Part shown: positions 33,906 through 45,100 of the stretch, one piece after another
Numbering within the stretch: the first letter of the stretch is position 1
Layout: every line of letters starts with the position of its first letter
Origin: Histoplasma ohiense
Lineage: Eukaryota > Ascomycota > Eurotiomycetes > Onygenales > Ajellomycetaceae
Direction: 5' to 3'
DNA length: 64,000 nucleotides
Assembly (NCBI GenBank): GCA_017607445.1
Contig: JAEVHH010000002.1
Coordinates: 6,230,001 to 6,294,000, forward strand
Notes under the pieces: generated by a model
Seen by the model: the letters and a program-made list of their open reading frames with translations, nothing else
The model's database searches: none
What the model was told of the DNA's origin: nothing
Position numbers and translations under genes: made by a program

Positions 33906-34775
33906 TTATATAAAGCGTCCCCGTTTGCCGCCTCCAAAGGCGTCTCGCCCATTCCCAAGACTTGAGATATCAAAAAAATCCCCAAAATGGAATTTTCTCT
34001 TGGATCCATTATTAGAAGCGGGATCTCGCACCGATGCTCGTGTGCCGTGTCGATTCCCGCTATTGAGCCGATGGGGTGTTCTGGATCCTCGGGGAACTAC
34101 TTCAACCCTGACGGTCGGGGAGCTATTGATAGCTGATGAGTGTGGCTGGTGGGAAGAGTCGGTTTGCAAGGATGTGGTAGTCGCTGGCACATGCTCAGAT
34201 GTTTGCATATCAACATCGGACTGTTGAGGGACGGGGAACTGAGGTCCAGTGGTGAATGTGAAAGTGGTTGATCTGCATGGCGTAACATACGTATCTGACG
34301 ATGCTGCAGTGGTAGATGATGGTGGGTGAGTGTTTGTTTCTTGCCGTGGAGGAGAGGTGGGTCGGGGCGCTTGGTTTGTATGGTTAACCTCCGGTGTCTG
34401 TTTTCTCGTGATGGTTGGCGATATACTCCCGCCTCGTTTGTTGTCGAGCTCCCCCCGCTCATCGTCACTATCCATCGAAGTGGCGGTTGTGCCGGTTCCA
34501 TCAATCCGCTCCGTGACCCAACATCGCACTTTGGACCCTTCCCCATCACTCAATCCAATCTTTTCCTTGTCGAGAAAAGCCCTAAGGTCTTCCAAGGCTT
34601 CTTGGTATCCGATTTGGCGGGCATTCGCTTGGTCGGAAACGGCTGTTTTGTAGAGGTTTGTCACAGAGAGAGCTGCGGTTTTGAAGGCTTGAAGGAGTTG
34701 CTCAGGGGGCTGTGCATAGTTTGAACGAGGGGACGAAACTGGCAGAGACGTGTTAAGAGATCTCATCGAGTCCAT
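33906..34775 (-). CDS. Uncharacterised fungal protein, helical N-terminal domain
   Basis: Single-exon gene of 289 residues starting with the ATG at 34775. Residues of about 22-90 form a compact helical domain (EQLLQAFKTAALSVTNLYKT, then GYQEALEDLRAFLDKE and GLSDGEGSKVRCWVTER) that I recall as conserved across filamentous ascomycetes. It may belong to the DUF4588/TAPR1-like (HAPSTR1-related) group, but I am unsure. The rest is disordered, rich in Ser/Thr/Pro and Gln, and ends in a basic/Gly tail (RKFHFGDFFDISSLGNG... GGGKRGRFI), which could serve in nuclear localisation. It is divergent from the ISWI gene, 680 bases apart. Confidence 0.65.
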   Translation of the reverse strand: MDSMRSLNTSLPVSSPRSNYAQPPEQLLQAFKTAALSVTNLYKTAVSDQANARQIGYQEALEDLRAFLDKEKIGLSDGEGSKVRCWVTERIDGTGTTATSMDSDDERGELDNKRGGSISPTITRKQTPEVNHTNQAPRPTSPPRQETNTHPPSSTTAASSDTYVTPCRSTTFTFTTGPQFPVPQQSDVDMQTSEHVPATTTSLQTDSSHQPHSSAINSSPTVRVEVVPRGSRTPHRLNSGNRHGTRASVRDPASNNGSKRKFHFGDFFDISSLGNGRDAFGGGKRGRFI

Positions 34776-35453
34776 GGCTGGAGGTGTTCTAGGAGTTTAG
34801 GGGTGTAGTCAAAATAATATTTTCTGCTTCGTTGATCCAAAAAGGACCCCTCGTTGGTGGTGAAGTTTTCGAACGAACGCCCCAAAACGCTGGCGAATAA
34901 AGTGGTAGTTACGTAGAAAACAGATATATAAACCACAAGAGGTTGTTTCCAAAGACCCCAGAAAATGCAACGTAAAGTCATATACAGCAAAAGAACAGCC
35001 AGAGGCCAGGAGGTGATATCCCAACACTCTATTGATGTTGTTCCTGTGTGGCTTCCCCGACTTGGCACGAAGGCGCCAAGTCATCCATGGAATGCCACAG
35101 GAGAAATTATCGGACAATTATTGTTCCATTTATGCCAAGTCCCAGCTGAGTCAGCCACACTCCGGCCAATCGGTGCGCGTGAATTGCTGCTTCGGGCCGT
35201 TTTGAGCCATCACCAAGAGCAGCACCCACGCGATTCCTTCTTCATTGCCTTTGCCAACTTCAATCGCGAACGTCAACTCTGGTCTCACGGCATGAACCCT
35301 GCCAGTCACGACAGCTCCCACGCTTTCTTCCTATCTTTCCCCATCGCTTCGTTTCGTCTTCTCGACAAATTCTGCTTCCTGTGTTTGTTTAAACGCGTTT
35401 AGTCTTTTTATTTCCCCTTGTTCCTGGCCAGACGTTGCGCGGTGCGCTCAAAT
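34776..35453. promoter_or_regulatory. Divergent upstream region (uncharacterised gene / ISWI)
   Basis: 678 bases between two divergent ATGs. Open frames within it do not look conserved. It presumably holds both promoters and leaders; the ISWI side is pyrimidine-rich (TCTTTTTATTTCCCC near 35403). No specific factor site is claimed. Confidence 0.45.
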
Positions 35454-38400
35454 ATGGCACCTTCACTCTCTCATCCGTCCAGGTCGGAATCCCCCTCTCA
35501 GATAGATATTCCTATGGCAGATGCCAATGGCCATCCATCCAAAATCATGGAGGGAGCCCGTGACGAGGACCACAGCATGATGGTAAACTTCTTTTCACGC
35601 CTGTCTTCCAGCAGCCCACCCCAGCGCCCGGGTCTTATATCCTATGTTCAGGCCAATCTAGCTAAAGATATCGCTAACACATAACCTTCTAGGATTACCA
35701 GGATACTCCGGACTACACGGTATGGCCTTTGCCAATCCAAGGCAACCCGCGATCGTGCAAGTACTTTTCAATAGTATTCAGATGGAAAGTCTAACCTCTG
35801 CCAGGATTCTGATACCAATCCAAATACGACTGCAAGTAGCATCGCTGGCGATACAGTTCAACAAGATGGGCGCAAACGAAGATCAGAGGCATTTCAGCTC
35901 CGGAAAAGTGTGCTGGGCCGAAAACATGGGCGTCTCGATGAATCGAAGGTAATCATAAACTAATAAGCTCCAGCTTGCGCGTCCCCGCTTTCTTCAAGAT
36001 GCATTCCTTTCAGGCCAATTCTAATGTATTCCTTTTTATCTTCCAGGAAGATGATTCGATCCGCAGATTTCGCTACCTACTTGGACTGACTGACCTTTTT
36101 CGGCACTTTATTGAAACGAATCCAAACCCCCGCATAAAAGAAATCATGGCAGAGATTGATCGTCAAAATGAAATGGAGGCTGGCGCCAGAAAAGGTCTCA
36201 CGCGTAAAGGTGGTGCTAGTGGGGAGCGGCGGCGACGGACAGAACAAGAAGAAGATGCGGAACTCCTGAAAGACGAGAAGCGCGGTGGCCAGGCCGAAAC
36301 GGTATTCCGAGAATCACCGGCATTTGTCAAGGGAGGTGAAATGAGGGATTACCAGGTCGCTGGTTTGAACTGGCTAATCTCGCTTCACGAGAATGGCATT
36401 TCTGGAATTCTCGCCGACGAGATGGGTCTCGGGAAGACACTACAGACAATCGCATTTTTGGGCTATCTACGGCACATTTGTGGCATAACTGGTCCACATC
36501 TCATTACTGTTCCAAAATCAACGCTCGACAATTGGCATCGAGAATTCTCGAAGTGGACTCCGGACGTCAATGTTCTCGTTCTTCAGGGAGCAAAAGATGA
36601 CCGCCACAAGCTCATCAATGAGCGGCTCGTCGACGAAAAGTTCGACGTATGTATCACCAGTTACGAAATGGTTCTGAGGGAGAAATCACATTTGAAAAAG
36701 TTCGCCTGGGAATATATCGTCATTGACGAGGCTCATCGGATAAAAAATGAAGAATCTTCTCTGGCTCAAATCATCCGCGTTTTCCACTCAAGGAATCGAC
36801 TCCTAATTACTGGAACACCCCTCCAGAATAATCTCCACGAGCTTTGGGCACTTCTCAATTTTCTTTTACCTGATGTCTTTGGGGATTCTGACGCATTCGA
36901 CCAGTGGTTCTCCAATCAGGAAGCAGATCAGGATACCGTGGTGCAGCAACTCCATCGAGTTCTCCGACCATTTTTGCTCCGCCGTGTTAAGGGTGATGTT
37001 GAAAAGAGTTTGCTTCCCAAGAAGGAAATGAACTTGTATGTTGGCATGTCTGATATGCAGGTAAAATGGTACCAGAAAATCCTGGAGAAGGATATCGATG
37101 CGGTCAATGGAGCCCAAGGCAAACGTGAATCCAAAACCCGTCTACTTAATATAGTTATGCAACTGAGGAAATGCTGCAACCACCCGTACCTTTTTGAGGG
37201 TGCGGAGCCTGGGCCTCCTTACACAACCGATGAGCATCTGATTGATAACGCTGGAAAGATGGTGATTTTGGATAAAATTTTAAAGCGAATGAAGAATCAA
37301 GGAAGCCGCGTCTTAATTTTCTCACAGATGAGCCGGGTTCTTGATATTTTGGAGGATTATTGTGTTTTCAGAGAACATCAATATTGTCGAATTGACGGCT
37401 CGACTGCCCATGAAGATCGTATTGCTGCAATTGACGAATACAACCGCCCTGGCTCGGAGAAATTTATCTTCCTCCTTACGACACGAGCTGGGGGTCTAGG
37501 AATCAATCTAACGAGCGCTGATATTGTCATACTGTATGACAGCGACTGGAATCCCCAAGCAGATTTACAGGCCATGGATCGCGCTCATCGTATCGGCCAG
37601 ACAAAGCAAGTTGTTGTTTTCCGTTTTGTGACTGAAAATGCAATTGAAGAGAAAGTCCTCGAACGCGCAGCACAAAAGTTAAGACTAGATCAACTGGTTA
37701 TCCAACAAGGACGAGCTCAGCAGCAAGTCAAGAATGCCGCGTCTAAAGATGAACTGCTGAGCATGATCCAGCACGGTGCCGCCAGCGTTTTCAATACCAA
37801 GGGCCCAACGGGAGCTCTAGCGAAAGGCAATGACATTTCAGAAGATGATATCGACGAAATTTTGAGAAAAGGCGAAGAACGTACAGCGGAGCTGAATAAG
37901 AAATATGAGAAACTTGGAATCGATGATCTTCAGAAGTTCACATCCGACAACGCGTATGAGTGGAACGGAGAGGACTTCACCAATCGAAAGAAGGATATTG
38001 GTATCAACTGGATCAACCCTGCAAAACGTGAACGGAAAGAACAATCGTACTCTATGGACCAGTATTATCGACAGGCATTGGCTACTGGAGGTAGGACCGC
38101 TGACCCAAAACCTAAGGTCCCACGAGCACCGAAACAGATTGCCATTCATGACTGGCAGTTCTTCCCTCCAAAACTACAAGAGTTACAGGAAAAAGAAACC
38201 GCCTACTTCCATAAGGAGATTGGATACAAGGCAGTTCTTCCTGATGGGCCTGACGAGGAACTCAGCGATAGAGAAGCTGAGCGAGAATTGGAGCAACAGG
38301 AAATCGACAATGCTGTTCCGTTGACGGAAGAAGAACAGGAGGAAAAGGCCGCACTATCCGAAGAAGGCTTTGGCAACTGGAATCGACGAGACTTTCAACA

Positions 38401-39208
38401 GTTTATCAACGGATCCGCAAAGTTCGGTCGCACTAATTATAACGAGATTGCTACAGAAGTAGACAGCAAGGATCCCGAAGAGATCAAAGAGTATGCAAAG
38501 GTGTTCTGGAAGCGATACACTGAAATTCAAGATTACCCTAAACATATCCGTGCCATCGAACAAGGTGAAGAGAAGATGCGCAAAATGAACCACCAGCGCA
38601 AAATGCTTCGCAAGAAAATGGAAATGTACCGCGTCCCCCTCCAGCAACTGAAAGTGAATTATACCGTCTCCACGACAAATAAGAAGGTATACACAGAAGA
38701 AGAAGATAGATTCCTCCTTGTGATGCTGGATAGGCATGGCGTCGATGGTGAGGGCCTCTATGAGAAAATCAGGGAAGAAATCAGGGAAAGTCCACTTTTC
38801 CGCTTCGACTGGTTCTTCCTTAGTCGGACGCCCGTTGAGATTGGTCGACGTTGCACGACTCTTCTAAACACCGTCGCAAAGGAATTTGAAGTTGACGGCG
38901 GTAAAATGCCGAATGGCGATAGTGGTAGTGGGAAGGGCCGTGGCCGTGATCGTGACGACGACGTCGAGAATGAAGAGGTTGAAGCCCCCGCGAAGAAAAA
39001 GACTAAAAATGGTGCCGTGGTAAGTAAGGCCTTGACTCAAACGCAATCTATATGTCCTAGCTAACGAGATGGAAAACAACAGAACAAGCAACTTAAAGCC
39101 GTCCAATCTGCAAGTGGCAGCAGAGCTACATCAACTGCTACATCAAGAGCTGGTAGTGTCTCGTCAAGCGCACCGGTCACTGGCAAATCGAAAGGGAAGA
39201 AAAAATAG
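35454..39208 (+). CDS. ISWI chromatin-remodelling ATPase
   Basis: Imitation-switch remodeller that slides and spaces nucleosomes (yeast Isw1/Isw2). Five exons (35454-35582, 35694-35720, 35805-35948, 36047-39019, 39083-39208) give about 1132 residues; exon 2 is a 27-base microexon. Features in order: an AutoN-like segment (RRFRYLLGLTDLFRHFI), the SNF2 ATPase with DEMGLGKT (about 224-231) and DEAH (about 327-330), the helicase C lobe ending in DWNPQADLQAMDRAHRIGQ, a NegC-like acidic region, then HAND, SANT (NWNRRDFQQFINGSAKFGR) and SLIDE (EEEDRFLLVMLDRHG) domains. The C-terminal tail is Lys/Ser-rich, and its final exon is missed if read straight through. Sequence alone does not decide between Isw1 and Isw2 orthology. 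Confidence 0.93.
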
Positions 39209-40005
39209 AAAAAAACAAAAGTTATTAAATTTCTTTCAATTTGCACGGCGCTCTTTCTTCGTGTCGGATATTTATTATTGTTTTCGTTCAAAAAGGGCTC
39301 GTGTTTGGATTGGATTATTATTTAAATATACTCTTTGTTTCTTTCCTTCTTGACTTCTTTTGCCCGATTCAAAAAGCTAGGTTCGTTGGCGTTTTTAACA
39401 AGACGTGGTGGGTGTGTTTGAATGGGTAGCACGGATGGATGTACGGAATATTTCTGTCTTTCTTTTGATTTTTGGGAAACTAGGGCATCCATTCTCTTAT
39501 TTCTTTTGATGGAAAATATTTGACGGGCTATTTTATAAATAATTGCTCTAAACCTGATATCTTTTTTCTTCAACTCATATTTTTTTCAACCCCCTGCCGC
39601 ATTGTCAGTAATGAAATATTCGTACATGAGCAGCTAATTTGCTAAGTTTTAAGGATGGAGGAAAATTGTTTTGCGACTTTCTTATTTTGTTCGGATGATA
39701 CTGGACTTGAAATTATTGTTCATTTTCATGTTTCACTAGTTCGGAATCTTGAAGCTGATGTTGAAAAAATCGGAGGCCAGTTAGGAGAAAACAAACTAAT
39801 ATACTGTAAGACTCTCTTTCAGGTATCATTGGGTGATAGCGCAAAATTTTATGAAAAAAAAAAGTAAGGAAAAAAAAACAAAGGGATCTATCTTATAATA
39901 CATGTCATCCTCTGAAATATGCAAAAGCTGGGAGAACTTAATGCGCCAGAAATATGCATGGAGAAAAACAAAAAATTTCGCTGAAACGATACCCCAAAGA
40001 AAGAA
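39209..40005. other. Intergenic between convergent genes
   Basis: The 3' flanks of ISWI and the rRNA methyltransferase. AT-rich, with short A runs near 39855-39885. A 70-codon frame at 39655-39867 (first codon ATG) is not recognisable. Confidence 0.55.
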
Positions 40006-41763
40006 TCAAAACATCTTATTTGGGTCCTCCTTCGCCTCCTCACGGATCAGGTCGACAGTAGACATCATTCCCTCCTCAGACGACGACAAGCCTGGACCAG
40101 TAGATGATGGGTCCCCAAGAAAGGCCTCGCATAACAACGCAGAAGCAACGCTCACATTCAAGCTATCGACCCCCGCTCGATCTTCCTCGCCTGTGGAGGT
40201 AATAGCTCCCGGTATAACCACAACGCCATCTGCTTGTTGTCGAACGCTTTTCTGCAGGCCCTGATCTTCGCTGCCAAGCATCAGAATGCAAGGGGTTTCG
40301 TTGAGTTTGCTTTTTACATCTCGTCGACTGAGAATTTGCTCTGCTGATATGCTGAGGGATTGTTGGGACGCAATAGCCGCGGCAGGCGCTTCAGCTGCGA
40401 AAAATTTCCAGCCGTTCATGTGTGTGTTTTTCAAAAAGAGGGTTGGGTTGGTGGTTGTCAGGATTGGGATGTTCTCCGCGGCACCTGCGGAAGCCTTTAC
40501 AGCGACAGTAGATATCGGGGCGCTATTTCGGGTGGACAAAATTATGGCATCGACACCGAAATAGTAAGCGCTTCGGATAATGGCGCCTACATTTCCTTCA
40601 TCTCGAATTCCATCTAGAAGGAGCGCAAAGGGATAACGAGGAGCGAGTTTAATATCATTCCCCGTTGAGGAAGAGTCCCCATCCCTATACCTTGATCGAG
40701 GAATACGTCCACTCGTGCCATTGACATCCGCCTCCTCCACTGATTGCTGACAAACTGACACATTAAAATGATTGTCTAAAGGCGATTCGACTGCGAGGAG
40801 GCCGTTGACTGGTAATTTGGGGAGTTGGGATGCTTCTAGGATGCACCCGTTATGCGGCCTTCCACCGCTCATTTTCTCCAATAACTTGGGCCAATTGCCA
40901 GCAACCTGCTTGACACTGACACCAGCAGCCAGGCCAAATTTAATTATGGTATCCAGCATTGGATCCCGAGGCGAGTGCCTTCCCAATCGGAGTGAGACCT
41001 TATCTAGAGCATTGTGGATGTAGAGCTTGTAGAGTTTGCGACGGCGGCATCTCAAAGCAGCCAACACAGCTGAAGAACCGTATACAAACTCAGAAGCAGC
41101 TGTCGTATATGGGATGGAGCGAGGAGCTGTAATAGAAACTTGGGGCTGTGTATGTGGAGATCTTTCCAGAGTATACTCTGTTTGTTCCGACCGTTCAGCG
41201 AGCCTTTCTGCATTCCGCTCACGACGGTTCTTAGGAAAGGAGAGGCTAGATTTATTGCTAGCCATATCATTATCCATTCGAGCTTCATTTCTTCTCTGAG
41301 AATCGCGTCGGTCCCACGTTTGCGAATCCTTGATCCGGTGGAAATTGGGTTTGCTGTACCCTCCTGTATCAGTCTCTGGGGTTGGGCAATCTGATCTGGA
41401 TTCATCTCTCATGAGCCGTACCCGACGGTTGTATTGGTCACTGGGTCTCTGTCTATCAGGCCGAATCCAGGTTGAATTGTCCCTACTGGTCTGTACCACC
41501 CTGTCCTTCCTGCCTTCCCATCCATTCCTGTCCTCCCCGTTCTCTCTACCCTCTCTACCCCCTCTTCCCCCCTTTCCCCGTCTACCACCACGGTTCTTCC
41601 TGTTCTCCCGACCTGGGTAAGAATTGCGAGAGCTATATATTCCTTTCTGGATTGCTGAGCTTATGGAAGCATTTCTGATGCCTTTTGCGATGTTGAATTC
41701 AGTGAACCTGGAAAAGTGTAGGTGATGTGATTTCAGCAGTGCACTGCAATGGCGGTTGAGCAT
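40006..41763 (-). CDS. MRM1: Mitochondrial 21S rRNA 2'-O-methyltransferase (SpoU/TrmH)
   Basis: SPOUT-class methyltransferase matching yeast Mrm1, which methylates a guanosine ribose in the peptidyl-transferase centre of mitochondrial large rRNA. Single exon, 585 residues from the ATG at 41763; the frame is open seven codons further upstream but without an ATG. The substrate-binding domain begins FVYGSSAVLAALRCRRRKLY. SpoU motifs follow: LLLDGIRDEGNVGAIIRSAY (motif 1), CILMLGSEDQGLQ (motif 2) and VDSLNVSVASALLCEAFL (motif 3), forming the knot that binds S-adenosylmethionine. The N-terminal 200 residues are Arg/Gly-rich and low in complexity (GRRGKGGRGGREGRENG), longer than in yeast. They may combine a mitochondrial targeting sequence with an RNA-binding tail. 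Confidence 0.9.
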   Translation of the reverse strand: MLNRHCSALLKSHHLHFSRFTEFNIAKGIRNASISSAIQKGIYSSRNSYPGRENRKNRGGRRGKGGRGGREGRENGEDRNGWEGRKDRVVQTSRDNSTWIRPDRQRPSDQYNRRVRLMRDESRSDCPTPETDTGGYSKPNFHRIKDSQTWDRRDSQRRNEARMDNDMASNKSSLSFPKNRRERNAERLAERSEQTEYTLERSPHTQPQVSITAPRSIPYTTAASEFVYGSSAVLAALRCRRRKLYKLYIHNALDKVSLRLGRHSPRDPMLDTIIKFGLAAGVSVKQVAGNWPKLLEKMSGGRPHNGCILEASQLPKLPVNGLLAVESPLDNHFNVSVCQQSVEEADVNGTSGRIPRSRYRDGDSSSTGNDIKLAPRYPFALLLDGIRDEGNVGAIIRSAYYFGVDAIILSTRNSAPISTVAVKASAGAAENIPILTTTNPTLFLKNTHMNGWKFFAAEAPAAAIASQQSLSISAEQILSRRDVKSKLNETPCILMLGSEDQGLQKSVRQQADGVVVIPGAITSTGEEDRAGVDSLNVSVASALLCEAFLGDPSSTGPGLSSSEEGMMSTVDLIREEAKEDPNKMF

Positions 41764-42129
41764 AACTTCAATGAATATCGACAAGGTTAGAAACTGGGCT
41801 TAGAGGTACAAATCATATAAATTATACTATTTAATGTCTTCAATCCAACGTAACAGCCATCTTTTTCAAAAGATCATTCAATTTTGATGTTTGAATATCG
41901 GACTTTCATTGTTCCGGTAAATAACCGCGTCGCCCTGAACCATGTCGCGCTTCACATCACTGATTGTTCTTATATTCATCATTTCATTCATCTCGCAACA
42001 ACAGTGACCAGACACGTACAAGAACAGACCAATTCCGATTTTGACACAAACTAAGCTTCACCTGAAAAGCCACCTGAGGAAACGAGATAATCTCCTTCGT
42101 CGGTCGTGATTCCCTGTGGCTTCGGAGCT
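41764..42129. promoter_or_regulatory. Divergent upstream region (MRM1 / MIT1)
   Basis: 366 bases between two opposing ATGs, so both promoters must fit here or overlap transcribed leaders. No consensus site is asserted. Confidence 0.5.
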
Positions 42130-45100
42130 ATGGGACGTCACAGTAATGCATACCAGAGCTCAGACGATGAGGATCCGTCGCTGGCGGCCGATATCCTGAG
42201 GCAATTCACCGCAGCTAATACCAACCAAAAATCCGAACAAGGTCTCAAAGCCAGTAAACAGATAATCCAAATCATTCCCCCAACTATTGATAATAAGGAG
42301 GACTACAATTTTTTACCTGGCTATCTAAAAGTTGAAGAGGTCCTTGGTACGGTGAATGTTTCCTCTCCAGCGAAATATTCCACTAGACTTGCAAATGGGG
42401 ATATTGTTAATGTGAGAAACCTTTTACCCATTGCCTTTTTCTGTTGACTTTCATGTTCTCACAGCCTCATATCTCAGTTAACTACCAGGCACATTCGTAC
42501 CCTTCAGAAGGGACGCAATGCCCTATCTCGGTTCAATCAATCTCCGATAATCAGTGATACTTCCAAAGAAGATACAGTCACTCATCACCAGTACCCAAGC
42601 CGAACGCGGTCTCAGAGGGATAGCTTTTATGTGAACTCCACAATGCTCAGCCTATCTTCAGATGATGATCGACCGGCTAGCCCATTTGCAAAACCAATTA
42701 CTTCAAGGCGCCTTTTGAGGAGAGGTAATCGCGGCGAGGCAAGCACTGTACTCTCAAGGCGACGTTCTTCGCGTTTACTTCAATTCACAGATGCCCAAGG
42801 TTCCGAGCACAGTGAAGATAAATCGACGGAATCTTCAGATGGAGAACACAGGAAATATAGACAACGAGTCAGACGCCGTGGAAGGCGCTCTAAGTCATAC
42901 AAAAATGAAAAATTTGCCAAACCCGTTTCAATTGGAGTCCGATCCTCGCAGAGAGTCAAAGCATTAAAAAGCATCGCAGAACGCTTGGAAGATGACATTT
43001 CAGAAACCGAAGAAAATTCAGCAGGGGCGAAGTATTCAGCGACAAAGGAATTCTTCAAACAACTCCCAAATGAAGATCCCTTCAGAAATCGTCATCAAAA
43101 TGCGTGTAATTCTTGCCGCTCTTCTGGTTCCGAAAATGGTATTCTTGTATTCTGTCAAGGTTGCACTACATCATATCACCAGAGATGTCTTGGACCCCGC
43201 AGCCAAAGAGAGCACTTAGTCACAAAGATTGGGGAAATGGATTTTGTTCTGCAGTGCCGACGCTGTTTAGGCTCTGCCCACACAAAAGACATGCTTTCTC
43301 CTCATCAGGGTGCTTGTACCCAGTGTCATCAACTCGGCCCATTATCAAAACCTTTAAGACCACGAACGACAGCCCGCGAGGAGCAGCTGCTGAGGGAAGA
43401 AAATGGTGGTTCCGATCCCATACCTGATATTGACACTCCATTGCATAACTTATATAATGTGGATTCCATCCTGTTTCGATGTATTTCATGCGAGCGAGCC
43501 TGGCATATGAACCATCTCCCACCTAGAGGACAAAACCCTCCCGGCAACATGGAAGAGAGTGATAGTGCAGATTTCGGCAAACAAAAGTTCAGGGAATATT
43601 CGAGACGGTTTACTTGTGAGGACTGCGCCAATATGCCTGGGGAGATAGAAACTATTGTTGCTTGGCGCCCAGTTGATCTTGATAGCTTTATACCTGGGTA
43701 TACTTCGGAAATGATGGAGGAGATCGCCAAGGAATATCTAATAAAATGGCGGAAAAAATCTTACTTCCAAACCTCATGGATGCCTGGGTCATGGGTTTGG
43801 GCGAAGGCTGCTCCTGCCACCCGGAAAGCATTCGCCAGGTCCTCAAAATCCCTAAAGCCGATTATGTCGAAAGAAGATGCAATTCCAGAAGAATTTTTGC
43901 GGGTTGACATAATTTTTGACTTGGAGTACTCAAATGTGGTCAGAAATTCGACACTCGAGATTGATATGGCCCGCGTCAAAGAGGTATCAAAGATTTATGT
44001 CAAGTATAAGGGCCTGCCATATGAAGATGCTGTGTGGGAAACCATCCCATCACCTAAAGAGACTGAGCGCTGGCATGATTATCAAAGGGCATACCAAGAT
44101 TGGGTTGCTGGAAAGTACGTGCATGTGCCTAAAAGTCACATTATGAAGAAGAATTTGACCACCGCACGGTCCAAAGATTTTGCTACACAGCTTGTTAAAA
44201 AAACCCAACCGGCCTTACTAACAGGTGGCAAAATTATGGATTACCAGAAAGATGGCTTGAATTGGCTTTATTACATGTGGTACAAAAAGCAAAATGCCAT
44301 CCTCGCTGATGAAATGGGGTTGGGGAAAACAATTCAAGTAATCGCACTTTTTGCGACTCTAGTTCATGATCACAGATGTTGGCCTTTCCTAGTGGTTGTT
44401 CCGAATTCTACATGCCCTAATTGGCGTCGGGAAATAAAGTCCTGGGCACCTTGGTTACGGGTTGTGACATACTATGGCACCGCAGCTGCGAGAAAGATTG
44501 CACACGATTACGAAATGTTTCCGGATGGTACATCGGATCTTCGATGTCATATTGTTGTTACTTCATATGACTCAATGATCGACGATAAGGCAAGGCGTCT
44601 GTTTTCAAGCATTCCCTGGGCTGGTTTGGTTGTCGACGAGGGACAGCGCTTGAAGAACGACAAAAATCAATTATATGAGGCGTTAACGCGCATTCACTTC
44701 CCCTTCAAAATTCTGCTTACTGGTACCCCTCTGCAAAATAACATTCGCGAGTTATTCAATATCATTCAATTCTGCGATCCGTCTAAAAATGCTGAGGTCC
44801 TTGAACAGCAATATGGGGGAGATTTTACAAAAGAGAAGCTCACTGAACTGCATGACATGATACGCCCGTATTTTCTTCGCCGAACAAAAGCTCAAGTTCT
44901 GACATCTTTGCCCCCAATGGCACAGATCATTATACCAGTTACAATGAGTGTTGTACAGAAAAAACTGTATAAATCGATTCTGGCCAAAAATCCAGAGCTG
45001 ATTCGGTCGATTTTCGAGAGAAACCAAGGGAGAACATTGAAACGGACAGAACGTCACAATCTAAACAACATTTTGATGCAGCTTCGGAAATGTCTATGTC

